A stretch of DNA of 63,680 bases, from positions 979-64,658 of the forward strand of contig MGZK01000106.1 in NCBI GenBank assembly GCA_001802125.1, given 5' to 3'. Within the stretch, counting starts at the first letter, position 1. The number at the start of each line of letters is the position of its first letter. The notes beneath the pieces were generated by a model, which was not told the DNA's origin, did no database searches, and was given only the letters and a program-made list of their open reading frames with translations. Below are positions 16,498 through 25,361 of this stretch, in pieces. Source of the DNA: Geobacteraceae bacterium GWC2_55_20. Its GTDB lineage: Bacteria; Desulfobacterota; Desulfuromonadia; Geobacterales; Pseudopelobacteraceae. The position numbers were made by a program, and so were the translations under genes.

Positions 16498-16932
16498 ATG
16501 AAACCAATATGTTTGCCCGCCACACTGGATTCACTGGATGAGATCGGAAAATACGTGGTGGCCGCGACCACCGAGGCCGGGCTTGATACCAAGGCCGCCT
16601 ACGGCATGAGGCTTGCCGTGGACGAGATCGCCACCAATATCATCACCCACGGCTATGAAGAGGCCGGCAGGAGCGGGGAGATCAACCTGAGCGGAGTGTT
16701 GAGCGATTCCTCCCTGACCATGGTGCTGGAAGATACCGGCATCCCTTTCGATCCGCGCAGCCAGGCTGCGCCGGATGAGGACGACCTCTGTCTGCCGCTG
16801 GAGGAGCGTTCCATCGGTGGCCTGGGAATCTTCCTGGTGTTGAAGGGGGTGGATGATTTCAGCTACGAGTACGCGGAGGGGCGCAACCGCAATATTCTGG
16901 TGGCCAAGCGCCAGTCTGTCGCAAACTCATAA
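16498..16932 (+). CDS. RsbW/SpoIIAB-like serine kinase (HATPase_c anti-sigma regulatory factor)
   Basis: The 144-residue protein has a GHKL ATPase fold: N-box VDEIATNIITHGYEEA, G1-like LEDTGIPFDPR and G2-like IGGLGIFLVLKGVDDFSYEY. These kinases phosphorylate STAS antagonists on Ser and can bind sigma factors or other targets. The ATG at 16498 follows AGGGGTTGTT. The longer in-frame frame beginning at 16048 covers the STAS gene in another frame and is spurious. Partners in the window are the STAS proteins at 11716 and 16103 and the PP2C at 18730. Confidence 0.88.
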   Translation: MKPICLPATLDSLDEIGKYVVAATTEAGLDTKAAYGMRLAVDEIATNIITHGYEEAGRSGEINLSGVLSDSSLTMVLEDTGIPFDPRSQAAPDEDDLCLPLEERSIGGLGIFLVLKGVDDFSYEYAEGRNRNILVAKRQSVANS

Positions 16933-16976
16933 AATGACAGTTTCTTCCAGGTAGGTTCTTGCAGTGGCCTTAAAAG

Positions 16977-17084
16977 TCCCCCTCCCTTGGCGGGAGGGGG
17001 GCAGGGGGTGGGGGAAATTGCCACGAAGGTATTTCATTGCAGCTTCACCCACCCCTCAATCCCCTCCCGTCAAGGGAGGGGAGG
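16977..17084 (-). repeat. MITE-like palindromic element, DUF559-family (inverted orientation)
   Basis: The arms CTCCCTTGGCGGGAGGGGGG and CCCCTCCCGTCAAGGGAGGGG surround a short centre. Read on the minus strand, the inner end is GAAGCTGCAATGAAATACC, which matches the DUF559 start region best of all the short copies. TAAAA lies outside both ends (16971-16975 and 17086-17090), as it does for the full element. Confidence 0.75.
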
Positions 17085-17131
17085 CTAAAAGCAAAACATA
17101 ACCGGACAGAACCCGTAAAAAGGAGCATGCC

Positions 17132-17662
17132 GTGGATATGCTGGAAACCATCTGCAGCCGTCGCAGTATCCGTAAATACCTGGACAAACCGGTTGAACCG
17201 GAAAAGATAGATTCGCTGCTCAAGGCCGCCATGTATGCCCCTTCGGCAATGAACGAGCAGCCCTGGCGCTTCATCGTCATTAGCGACCGGAGCCTGTTCG
17301 GGAAGATCATGCGGGCGCACCCCTACGCTTCGATGCTGAACAGCGCTCCGCTGGCGATCCTGGTCTGCGGCGATACCGGCTTGGAGAAGGCGCCCGGCAA
17401 CTGGCCGCTGGACTGTTCCAACGCCACCCAGAACATGCTGCTGGCGGCCCATGCCATGGGCCTGGGCGCGGTCTGGTGCGGAGTCTATCCCGAACGGGAG
17501 CGGATGAACGCTCTGGCCGGGATGTTCCATCTTCCGGGGACGGTGCTCCCGTTTGCCCTGGTGTCCGTCGGATATGCGGACTCCAGGCCGGCGCCTCCAC
17601 CCCAAAGGTTCAACCCCGAGAGGGTTTGTCTGAATGACTGGAGTAACCGCTATCCGGCCTGA
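17132..17662 (+). CDS. nitroreductase family protein
   Basis: This 176-residue FMN-dependent nitroreductase-fold protein begins with ETICSRRSIRKYLDKPVEP (FMN-phosphate-binding RRSIRKY), followed by APSAMNEQPWRFIV and GLGAVWCGVYPERERMNALAGMFHLPGTVLPFALVSVGY. Family members reduce nitro-compounds, quinones or flavins, usually as dimers. The GTG at 17132 is chosen because AAGGAG lies 6 bases upstream, and an ATG at 17138 is possible. It is placed between the kinase and the solute-binding protein. Confidence 0.85.
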   Translation: MDMLETICSRRSIRKYLDKPVEPEKIDSLLKAAMYAPSAMNEQPWRFIVISDRSLFGKIMRAHPYASMLNSAPLAILVCGDTGLEKAPGNWPLDCSNATQNMLLAAHAMGLGAVWCGVYPERERMNALAGMFHLPGTVLPFALVSVGYADSRPAPPPQRFNPERVCLNDWSNRYPA

Positions 17663-17675
17663 GGAGCATGAACTC

Positions 17676-18743
17676 ATGTTGAAAAATGTTCCCGTACATC
17701 GTGAAATTCCTTTCAAGCCGAATGACTGTTCGCCTCCGGAGCGGATCGTCACGTCATCAATCTGTTTATTCAGCTTGCTGCTGACCCTTATGGTTGTCAC
17801 CTTTTCCCCGCTTCCGGCCGATGCCGCTCCGGCCGCGCTGAAAAAGGCTTCCCTGATACCGCTCTGGTCTCCCCAGGCACAGTTTGCCGGTTACTACGTT
17901 GCATTGAACAAAGGCATCTACCGCAAACATGGCATTGACCTGACCATACTTCCCGGCGGTCCCGAGCAGTCACCCTCCCGGCTCCTGAAGAGCGGCAAGG
18001 CCGATTTTGCCGTGCTCTGGCTCGGCACCGCCCTTCAGCAGTACTCCGCCGGTGTCCGGTTGACCAACCTGGCGCAAATCGTTCAGAAATCGTCCCTGAT
18101 GCTGGTGGCCAGGAAATCCGGCGGAATTGCGTCGCCGGCGGACATGCGCGGCAGGAAGGTCGGGTTGTGGGGGGGCGATTTTGCCGTGCCGTTTCAGGCT
18201 TTCCTGAAGAAATATCGTCTGCAGGTACGGGAGATTCCCCAGTCCTACACCGTGAACCTCTTTCTGCGCGGCGGGATCGATGTGACTTCCGCCATGTGGT
18301 ACAACGAGTATCACACCATAATCAATTCCGGGATCAATCACGAGGAGTTGAATCTGTTTTTCCTGCACGAGCACGGCATAAATTTCCCCGAGGACGGCCT
18401 CTACGCGCTTGAGGAGAACTGCCGCAAGGATCCCGCTCTGGCCGACGCCTTTGTCAAGGCTTCGCTGGAAGGGTGGCGCTATGCGTTTGACCATTCTGAT
18501 GAGGCGCTGGAAATTGTCCTGGGATATATGAAGGAGGCCAGCATTCCGGCCAACCGATCTCACCAGAAATGGATGCTGGAGAAGATGCGGGAACTGATCC
18601 TGCCCGAAAATGCCGCTGAAGTGATGGGACAGCTGAAACCATCTGACTATCAGAGTGTCAGCGCGGAATTGCTCGCTAGTGGAGTGGTCGGGTCCGTACC
18701 AGGGTTCGAAAGTTTCATCCGGAGATCAAATGTGCGCCAATAG
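17676..18743 (+). CDS. NMT1/THI5-like ABC-type solute-binding protein
   Basis: The 355-residue protein has a long N-terminus with a hydrophobic signal segment (SSICLFSLLLTLMVVTF, cleavage near ADAAP). The SsuA/NMT1 fold follows: LIPLWSPQAQFAGYYVALNKGIYRKHGIDLTILPGG, then the FAVLWLGTALQQYSAGV and MRGRKVGLWGGDFAVPF segments and the C-terminal HQKWMLEKMRELI. Such proteins bind pyrimidine, taurine-like or nitrate-like ligands. No permease or ATPase is next to it. Its 3' end overlaps the PP2C gene by 14 bases, so it may act as a ligand-sensing partner of that membrane phosphatase (inference). Confidence 0.83.
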   Translation: MLKNVPVHREIPFKPNDCSPPERIVTSSICLFSLLLTLMVVTFSPLPADAAPAALKKASLIPLWSPQAQFAGYYVALNKGIYRKHGIDLTILPGGPEQSPSRLLKSGKADFAVLWLGTALQQYSAGVRLTNLAQIVQKSSLMLVARKSGGIASPADMRGRKVGLWGGDFAVPFQAFLKKYRLQVREIPQSYTVNLFLRGGIDVTSAMWYNEYHTIINSGINHEELNLFFLHEHGINFPEDGLYALEENCRKDPALADAFVKASLEGWRYAFDHSDEALEIVLGYMKEASIPANRSHQKWMLEKMRELILPENAAEVMGQLKPSDYQSVSAELLASGVVGSVPGFESFIRRSNVRQ

Positions 18744-20688
18744 GAGCATCGCCCACAAACTTATCCTTGTAATCACGCTGTGCTGTGTCCTGATATTCAC
18801 AGTAACCATCGGGTATTTTTATTACAGTTCCCGACTGTTGCTGGAGCGCGAACTGAAGGATGATGCCCGCAACCTTGTGCTTTCATCGGTAAACAGGGTG
18901 GAAACGGCGCTGGCATCCGTCGGCAAGGCCACCGAGGGCATGGCTCACTCCCTGGAAACAGGCAAATACACCGATAAGTCGCTTAGCAGGCTGCTCATGG
19001 ACGTATTGGAGAGCAACCGGGAAATATACGGCGCCGGCGTGGCCTTTGAACCGGATGCCGCCGCTGCCTCACGACCGCTGGAGCCCTATTTCTACCGGAA
19101 GGATGGCAAGATAGTCCCGACTCCCGACGATGAATTTCACAACCCCACCTCCGACTGGTACCAGATACCGAAGGAATTGGGAAAAAAGGAGTGGAGTGAG
19201 CCGTATATCGACGAGAGTTGCGGCAGAGCGCTGATGAGTTCCTGCTCGGTTCCGATTTATGAGGGGGACGGCGATAAACGGCGTTTTCGCGGGATTGTGG
19301 TGAGCGATGTCTCGCTGCACCGGCTGACCGAAATCGTCAGCTCGATCAAGGTGCTTGAAACCGGCTACAGTTTCCTTTTGTCGAGGAACGGGACCATCCT
19401 GACCCATCCCGACAAGGAAATGATCATGAACGAGACCGTCTTCAGTCTGGCCGAGTCCCGCAACAACCCGACCCTGCGCGACATCGGCCGCAGGATGATC
19501 CGTGGCGAGTCCGGATTCATACCCTACACCGACACCAGGGGGGTAGACAGCTGGATGTATTACGCGCCGGTTTCGTTAACCGGTTGGACGCTGGCGGTCG
19601 TGTTCCCCAAGGCGGAGCTGTTTGCCGGGATACGCTCGCTGACCATGACCGTCGCTTTAATGCTGTTTGCCGGAATCCTGCTGCTTGGGGCGGCGGTGGC
19701 GGCAATAGCGCGTTCCATCACCACACCGCTGCATGCGCTGGCAGAGGCAACCGAGGTGATAGCTTCCGGAAATTTCGATGCGGAGCTTCCGCCGGTTTGT
19801 TCAGGGGATGAGGTGGGAACACTCACCAAGGCCTTTGTCTCCATGAGAGATGCCCTCAAGGAGTATATCCGTGAGCTGACCGAGACCACCGCCGCCAAGG
19901 AACGCATCCAGAGCGAACTCCGCCTGGCCACCGAGATCCAGACCAGCCTTTTGCCGCGGATTTTCCCCCCTTTTCCCGACCGCAACGAGTTCGACATCTT
20001 TGCCTCGATGGACCCGGCCAAGGAGGTCGGGGGGGATTTCTACGACTTCTTCTTCATCGATGACGACCGTTTCTGCTTCCTGATTGCGGACGTGGCCGAC
20101 AAGGGGGTCCCGGCGGCGCTCTACATGATGGTGGCCAAGACCCTGCTCAAGACCGAGGCCCAGCGACTGGGGGCTCCCGAGCTGATACTGGGCGCCGTCA
20201 ACAACATCCTGGCGGCGGACAACGAAAACTGCATGTTCGTCACGGTGTTCTGCGCCATCCTCGACACCCGCAGCGGCGAGGTGTGCTTCGCCAATGCCGG
20301 CCACAATCCGCCGCTGGTCTGCGGCCCGGCCGGTATCTCATATATGACCCTCAAGGCCGGTTTCGTGCTGGGCCCAATCCCGGATTCGGCCTACGAATGC
20401 GAGTGCCTGACCCTCCAGCCTGGCGACACGCTGTTTCTCTACACCGACGGTGTTACCGAGGCCAAGAACCCCGAAGCGGAGCTATATGGTGAAGCCCGGC
20501 TGCTGGAGGCCCTGAAACGGAGCCCGTCCGGGAATCTGGCGGATATGATCCACTTCATCCGGGACGAGGTGCAACGGCACGCCAACGGTGCCCCCCAGTC
20601 CGACGATGTTACCATGCTGGCGGTCAGGTATACGGGGCGCGACAGGGCCGGCAGGGGTGTGGAGGCTGGCAATGCGCTACAGCGGTGA
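18730..20688 (+). CDS. membrane PP2C (SpoIIE/RsbU-type) serine phosphatase with Cache and HAMP domains
   Basis: The 652-residue protein has a transmembrane helix near residues 11-33, a periplasmic dCache-type sensor with WYQIPKELGKKEWSEPYIDE and GYSFLLSRNGTILTHPD, a second transmembrane helix, HAMP, a short coiled coil (AAKERIQSELRLATEIQTSLLP), then the PP2C domain. The metal-binding motifs DPAKEVGGDFYDF, IADVADKGVPAALYM, ANAGHNPP, LYTDGVTEA and SDDVTML are intact. It should dephosphorylate STAS proteins, paralleling IcfG. The ATG at 18730 lies inside the end of the solute-binding protein gene, and its own end overlaps the channel gene by 17 bases. Confidence 0.9.
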   Translation: MCANRSIAHKLILVITLCCVLIFTVTIGYFYYSSRLLLERELKDDARNLVLSSVNRVETALASVGKATEGMAHSLETGKYTDKSLSRLLMDVLESNREIYGAGVAFEPDAAAASRPLEPYFYRKDGKIVPTPDDEFHNPTSDWYQIPKELGKKEWSEPYIDESCGRALMSSCSVPIYEGDGDKRRFRGIVVSDVSLHRLTEIVSSIKVLETGYSFLLSRNGTILTHPDKEMIMNETVFSLAESRNNPTLRDIGRRMIRGESGFIPYTDTRGVDSWMYYAPVSLTGWTLAVVFPKAELFAGIRSLTMTVALMLFAGILLLGAAVAAIARSITTPLHALAEATEVIASGNFDAELPPVCSGDEVGTLTKAFVSMRDALKEYIRELTETTAAKERIQSELRLATEIQTSLLPRIFPPFPDRNEFDIFASMDPAKEVGGDFYDFFFIDDDRFCFLIADVADKGVPAALYMMVAKTLLKTEAQRLGAPELILGAVNNILAADNENCMFVTVFCAILDTRSGEVCFANAGHNPPLVCGPAGISYMTLKAGFVLGPIPDSAYECECLTLQPGDTLFLYTDGVTEAKNPEAELYGEARLLEALKRSPSGNLADMIHFIRDEVQRHANGAPQSDDVTMLAVRYTGRDRAGRGVEAGNALQR

Positions 20689-21940
20689 ACAGTTGCGGCT
20701 TTTGCGTGATCGCTGGCACCAACCGCTGCGCTCTCCCGATAGTGGGGCTGCCATGGAACGTGACGGCTGCAAAACGTTTCACGAGCTGCTGCAGCTGCGG
20801 TTTGAAAAGATCTCTGCGTTGGCATCCGGGGCCTGCGACCGGGCCGTGACGGCCGGAAGTACCGAGTCATGTCGCGCCACGTTACACGATCGTTGGAGTG
20901 CTGAGTGCGAAGGGCTCTTTGCCGCTCTGATGGATGAGCTGCAGCAGTTGGGGCTGCCGTTGACGATTGAGATCGAGGCGTCTCGTTACGAGATCAGGGA
21001 ACCCTGGGACCTGCGCGGCGCGGATCTGCGCGGGGCGGCATTGTGCGGCGCTTTTCTGGAAAACGCCCGTTTTGAGGGGGCCGATCTTAGCAATGCCCGT
21101 TTTGATGGGACGCGCTGTTTCGAAACCCATTTTGAAGACGCTGTCTGCGAAAAGGCCTCGTTTGCGGGGGCGGAATGCCATTTTGCCGGTTTCCAGGGGG
21201 CGCTTTGCGACCATGCCCTGTTTGAAAACGCCGACTGCACCATGGTGCGTTTCGATCAGGCCCGTCTGCGGCATGCCCGCTTTGACGCCGCCGTCTGTTT
21301 TGCCGCTGTGTTCGATGGCGCCTTCATGGCGCAGGCCTCGTTGGGCGCGATGCGCATCAATCACCTGACCCGCTTCGGCAGGCCGGGGGAGCAGGTCGAG
21401 GCCGAGCGGAGCAAGCCGGCCCGCAGGGAGACCAGCAGTGAAGGGGAGGACTGGTACATCGTGGAGCTGTTCCCGGTCTGGCTGCGCGCCGCCGAGGTCA
21501 ACTCGCAGATACGCTCCCTGCTCAAGGCGCACGGTTATTACCTGGAAGCGGACGAATACCAGTATCTGGAGATGGTCTGCCGTCGGCATGTGCTGCATCA
21601 AAACCCGTTAAGCGAGTTTTTCGAGTGGTTTTTCAAGGATCTGATGTTCGGTTACGGTCTGAAGTGGAAGCGGCCGCTGATCAGCGTGCTGATCATCATA
21701 CTGGTCTGGGGCGGCGGATTTGCCCTGCATTTCCGGCTCAACGGACTGCACGACCTTTTCACCAGTATCGGCTACGGGCTCTATTATTCGGTGATCTCGT
21801 TCACAACGCTCGGTTTCGGCAACGCTCCGGACCTGGCCGGAGCCTGGCCCAAGCTGCTGCTCTGTTCGGAGGCCCTTCTGGGGACCGTGCTGATGCCGCT
21901 ATTCCTTCTGGCCTACGCCAGGAAGATCCTGCAGGACTGA
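20672..21940 (+). CDS. pentapeptide-repeat protein fused to a 2TM potassium-channel-like domain
   Basis: The 422-residue protein has a helical N-terminus. About residues 110-230 form pentapeptide repeats of A(D/N/R)(L/F)xx type (GADLRGAALCGA, FEGADLSNARFDG, FENADCTMVRFD), predicted to make a right-handed quadrilateral beta-helix. A linker follows, then two membrane segments around a pore loop with the filter-like sequence TTLGFGN. The fusion would give a cytosolic repeat domain regulating an ion channel. It overlaps the PP2C gene and uses the ATG at 20672 with GGAGG upstream. Ion selectivity is unproven. Confidence 0.82.
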   Translation: MRYSGEQLRLLRDRWHQPLRSPDSGAAMERDGCKTFHELLQLRFEKISALASGACDRAVTAGSTESCRATLHDRWSAECEGLFAALMDELQQLGLPLTIEIEASRYEIREPWDLRGADLRGAALCGAFLENARFEGADLSNARFDGTRCFETHFEDAVCEKASFAGAECHFAGFQGALCDHALFENADCTMVRFDQARLRHARFDAAVCFAAVFDGAFMAQASLGAMRINHLTRFGRPGEQVEAERSKPARRETSSEGEDWYIVELFPVWLRAAEVNSQIRSLLKAHGYYLEADEYQYLEMVCRRHVLHQNPLSEFFEWFFKDLMFGYGLKWKRPLISVLIIILVWGGGFALHFRLNGLHDLFTSIGYGLYYSVISFTTLGFGNAPDLAGAWPKLLLCSEALLGTVLMPLFLLAYARKILQD

Positions 21941-22330
21941 CACCGTATGCAGGCGCGGGACAAGCACGGGGTCCAGCTGATCGATCCGCTCCGGTCCCAG
22001 TCCCTCCAAGGCTTCACGCATCCTGTTTGCATCCCGCACCAGCCGGGCCAGGTCCACCCACATGCAGGTTTCCGGCACCTGGTCCAGCAGCTTTACTCCA
22101 CCCTTGAGAAGGCTGATCGCGCCGCCGTAGTTTCCGTTGCGCCTGTGATGCAGGGCCACCGCAATTTGCAGCACCCCCTGGAAAAAACAGCGCACTTCAC
22201 CCTCTTCGCCGAGCCACAACTCTTCCAGTGTTTCATGGCATTCAAACCATTGCCCGCTGTTGAACTGGCGGATAGCCAGCAGCAGTTGGCCCGGTGGTGA
22301 TTCTTGACAATGTCGCATAATGAAATCCAT
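21899..22330 (-). CDS. DUF309 family protein
   Basis: The 143-residue all-helical protein carries the DUF309 signature FNSGQWFECHETLEELWLGEEGEVRCFFQGVLQIAVALHHRRNGNYGGAISLLKGG. The conserved E-C-H-E-x-L-E-x-x-W motif is present. Function is unknown. Its 3' end overlaps the convergent channel gene by 42 bases, so one of the two extreme C-termini may be shorter in relatives. The starts at 22330 and 22318 are both possible. Confidence 0.85.
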   Translation of the reverse strand: MDFIMRHCQESPPGQLLLAIRQFNSGQWFECHETLEELWLGEEGEVRCFFQGVLQIAVALHHRRNGNYGGAISLLKGGVKLLDQVPETCMWVDLARLVRDANRMREALEGLGPERIDQLDPVLVPRLHTVSVLQDLPGVGQKE

Positions 22331-22488
22331 CCTTTCATCTGTACAATGCTTCGATATATGAAAATGATACCATACCAGAGGAGATTAAGGCGAATGTCAG
22401 CCCGGAATTTTGCGATCTGGGAGCTGCCAAAATAATCCGGAAATGGTAATCTGATATTGGACGTGACTGTTATTACAAGGAGCTGAGC

Positions 22489-22791
22489 ATGAAAAGGTAT
22501 GCGTTTGTTTTATTCTTCGTTATGTTTGCGGCAATACAGGCCCATAGTGCGGACAACAACTGGTATGTAGGTGATGAACGCTGTCCGCCACCCAAGGATG
22601 ATGGAACCTATTCCGCCCCTTACAAGGCTTTGGATTATCCACAAGACTATCCCACCTTCTTCGGAGCCGACAAGCCGGGTTGGTCATGCTCCTACCAGAG
22701 GGAGGATGGGGTGATCGTGCAGTATGGCGACAGCCGGACGCCGCAGCAGCAGTGGCTCGCCCTGTGGGCGGGCGGCGATAATGAAAACTGA
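22489..22791 (+). CDS. small exported hypothetical protein
   Basis: The 100-residue protein has a clear signal peptide (MKRYAFVLFFVMFAAIQAHSAD). The mature part of about 79 residues has two Cys (ERCPPP and WSCSYQ) that could form a disulfide, and many aromatic residues. I do not recognise a family. AAGGAGCTGAGC precedes the ATG. It lies 69 bases upstream of the frameshifted DUF3750 gene and is probably in the same transcript. Confidence 0.7.
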   Translation: MKRYAFVLFFVMFAAIQAHSADNNWYVGDERCPPPKDDGTYSAPYKALDYPQDYPTFFGADKPGWSCSYQREDGVIVQYGDSRTPQQQWLALWAGGDNEN

Positions 22792-22860
22792 TTGTCAGGC
22801 AAGAGAATCTATCCTGATTGATGGCCAGCGGCATGAATTGGCGGCAGGGAGGCTTCAGCC

Positions 22861-23401
22861 ATGAGCAGACTGTTAACATTTTTCGTGATGTGTTCTGCTA
22901 ATGGCCGGTTGCAGCGCCGGGGACTGGCGCACCGCAAGCCGCGAACCGGCCGGAATTGCCCCGTCCCCGGCGACAACCAGCGAGAGCGTGATCCAGATAT
23001 ACGGCGCTCCCGCTTGGGGCTGGCGGGGCTGGTTCGCGATTCACACCTGGATTTCGGTCAAAGCGACCAACGCAGCTTCCTACACGGTCTATGAAGTGAT
23101 CGGCTGGCGGCAGCGGAGGGGCCTGCCGGTCGTGCGGATCGAACAGGATCTGCCTGACCGTTACTGGTTCGGGGAACGTCCGCGTCTGCTCAGGGAATTC
23201 AGGGGGGCGGGGGTGGATAAGCTGATTGCGGAGATTGACAAGGCTGCCAGAAGCTATCCCTGGCCGGATACATACAAAGCCTTCCCCGGCCCGAACAGCA
23301 ACACCTTCATTGCCTGGATATCCAGGGAGGTGCCGGAACTGGGCCTGGAGCTTCCTTTTACAGCCATCGGGAGCGGATACGTTGATACGGCGGCACGGTG
23401 A
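22861..23401 (+). pseudogene. DUF3750-like lipoprotein gene with apparent frameshift near 22890
   Basis: The main frame from 22901 encodes a DUF3750-like protein (VIQIYGAPAWGWRGWFAIHTWISVK, PNSNTFIAWISREVPELGLELPFTAIGSGY), but that ATG has no ribosome site and begins inside a lipobox. A good site (GGGAGG) and ATG lie at 22861 in another frame: MSRLLTFFVM. Removing one base near 22891 joins the two frames and gives a perfect lipoprotein leader, MSRLLTFFVMVLLMAGC. The gene is therefore either a recent pseudogene or carries a sequencing error. The downstream domain is intact to its stop at 23401. Confidence 0.65.
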
Positions 23402-23489
23402 GGGCGCTTGGTTTACTCTGATGGCGGGATGCTGATGCGCGGAAAATAGCTTGTGTGAAGGTAATAATTACGGGATGGATTTCAGGATA

Positions 23490-23717
23490 CTATTTTACGG
23501 CATGCACAACCAGGCCGTTGCCGGTAACTTCCACCCGGCAGTTTGAAAAGCCTCGCCGTTTCAGGCGGAACATGATCAGCGGCGCCAGCAGCGGATGTAC
23601 TCCGGGAAGTATCTGCGGGAAATGATGGAAAGAGAAGCGCCAGATTGCATTCCAGGTTGCCTGGAACGAACTCCGGCGCTGTTTTGCCGCCTGTATCCGT
23701 TTCTTGCCGTAGGACAT
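23490..23717 (-). CDS. small basic hypothetical protein downstream of prfC
   Basis: The 75-residue reading frame starts 4 bases after the prfC stop on the same strand. It is very basic at the N-terminus (SYGKKRIQAAKQRRSS) with a hydrophobic middle (HHFPQILPGVHPLLAPLIMF). No good ribosome site is visible, so expression would depend on coupling to prfC. I do not recognise it, and it could be chance. Confidence 0.4.
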   Translation of the reverse strand: MSYGKKRIQAAKQRRSSFQATWNAIWRFSFHHFPQILPGVHPLLAPLIMFRLKRRGFSNCRVEVTGNGLVVHAVK

Positions 23718-23721
23718 GTTT

Positions 23722-25305
23722 TCAGCTGTGCTCGCTGGTTTCGTGGAACTCCAGTCCCTTCCAGCTTTCGATGGTGTTGTCCAGACGCCACTGGCTGCCG
23801 GCCATGTAGGTCAGTTTGCCTTCGCCATCGATATAGACATGCATGGCCTCTTTTTTCTCGAATTCCTCGATCTGTTTCTTCTCGCCGGTGACCCAGCGGG
23901 CGGTGACATAACTGACCGGTTCGAAGGCCACCTTGACGCTGTACTCATGTTCAAGGCGGTGCATGACCACCTCGAACTGCAACAGACCGACCGCGCCGAT
24001 GACCCAGTCGGAGCCCATCACCGGTTTGAAGACCTGGGTTGCGCCCTCTTCGGCCAGCTGCACCAGGCCCTTTTCAAGCGCCTTGGATTTCATCGGGTTC
24101 AACAGGCGCACCTTGCGGAAATGCTCCGGCGCAAAGCTGGGAATGCCGGTGAATTTCAGCTCTTCACCCATCGTGAAGGTGTCGCCGATCTTGATCGTGC
24201 CGTGGTTGTGGATGCCGATGATGTCGCCAGGCCAGGCTTCCTCGACGTTGGTGCGGTCCTGGGCCATGAAGATGGTGGCGTTGGCGATCTGGACTTCGCG
24301 TCCCAGGCGCACGTGGCGGACCTTCATGCCGCGGGTGAACTTGCCGGAGCAGATGCGGAAGAATGCAATGCGGTCCCGGTGGGCCGGGTCCATGTTTGCC
24401 TGGATCTTGAAGGCAAAGCCGCTGAATGGTTCCTCATAGGGCGATACGGCGCGGCTGGTTGTTTCTCGTGGGAGCGGGTGCGGAGCGTATTCGACAAATG
24501 CATCCAGCAGCTGCTGCACGCCGAAGGTGTTGATGGCGCTGCCGAAGAAGACCGGTGTCTGGCGGCCGGCCAGGTAGGCTTCCCGGTCAAAGGGGTGGCC
24601 GGCGCCCTCCAGGAGTTCGATGTCGTTGCGTAGTTCCTCGACCTGGCTCCCCAGTAGCTCGTCCAGGCGCGGATCTTCCAGGCCGGTAACGGTCAGGATC
24701 TCGCCGACGCCGTCGGCCGATTCAGGATCGAAAAAGGTGAGTTCCTTGGTGTAGAGGTGGTATGTTCCCCGAAATCGCTTGCCCATGCCGATCGGCCAGG
24801 TGATCGGCGCGGTCTGCATGTTCAGGTTCTTTTCGATGTCGTCCAGCAGGTCGAACGGTTCCTGCCCCTCGCGGTCCAGTTTGTTCATGAAGGTCATGAT
24901 CGGGGTGTGGCGCAGGCGGCAGACTTCCAGCAGCTTCCTGGTCTGGCTTTCGACCCCCTTGACCGAGTCGATCACCATCAGTACCGAGTCCACCGCGGTC
25001 AGCACCCGGTATGTGTCTTCGGAGAAGTCGTTGTGGCCGGGGGTGTCCAGCAGATTTATCTCGCAGTTGTCATAGGTGAACTTCATCACCGATGATGTGA
25101 CGGAAATGCCGCGCTGTTTTTCAAGTTCCATCCAGTCGGAGGTGGCGTGGCGGGCGCTCTTTCTGGCGCGGACCTCACCGGCCTGCTGGATCGCGCCGCC
25201 AAACAGCAGCAGCTTCTCGGTAATGGTGGTCTTGCCGGCGTCGGGGTGGCTGATGATGGCGAAGGTGCGGCGTTTTTCGACTTCTTCGGTGTTAAACAAT
25301 TCCAC
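23722..25305 (-). CDS. prfC: peptide chain release factor 3
   Basis: The 527-residue translational GTPase recycles RF1/RF2 from the ribosome after termination. The G1 motif [13 protein letters not shown] is at residues 19-31. The switch I region ([32 protein letters not shown]), the DTPGH motif and the NKLDREG motif all fit RF3. The length is that of E. coli PrfC. The start is a GTG with AAGGAG upstream. It is transcribed alone or with the small reading frame after it. Confidence 0.95.
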   Translation of the reverse strand: MELFNTEEVEKRRTFAIISHPDAGKTTITEKLLLFGGAIQQAGEVRARKSARHATSDWMELEKQRGISVTSSVMKFTYDNCEINLLDTPGHNDFSEDTYRVLTAVDSVLMVIDSVKGVESQTRKLLEVCRLRHTPIMTFMNKLDREGQEPFDLLDDIEKNLNMQTAPITWPIGMGKRFRGTYHLYTKELTFFDPESADGVGEILTVTGLEDPRLDELLGSQVEELRNDIELLEGAGHPFDREAYLAGRQTPVFFGSAINTFGVQQLLDAFVEYAPHPLPRETTSRAVSPYEEPFSGFAFKIQANMDPAHRDRIAFFRICSGKFTRGMKVRHVRLGREVQIANATIFMAQDRTNVEEAWPGDIIGIHNHGTIKIGDTFTMGEELKFTGIPSFAPEHFRKVRLLNPMKSKALEKGLVQLAEEGATQVFKPVMGSDWVIGAVGLLQFEVVMHRLEHEYSVKVAFEPVSYVTARWVTGEKKQIEEFEKKEAMHVYIDGEGKLTYMAGSQWRLDNTIESWKGLEFHETSEHS

Positions 25306-25361
25306 TGGTGTTACTCCTTGTAATAAATCGAAAGGCGGGCAGGCCCCGCCTTGGTGTCATA

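Noticed and set aside
6444-17084. the repeated palindromes as a CRISPR array
   Set aside because: They are five isolated copies separated by genes, not regular repeats with spacers, and no cas genes are present.
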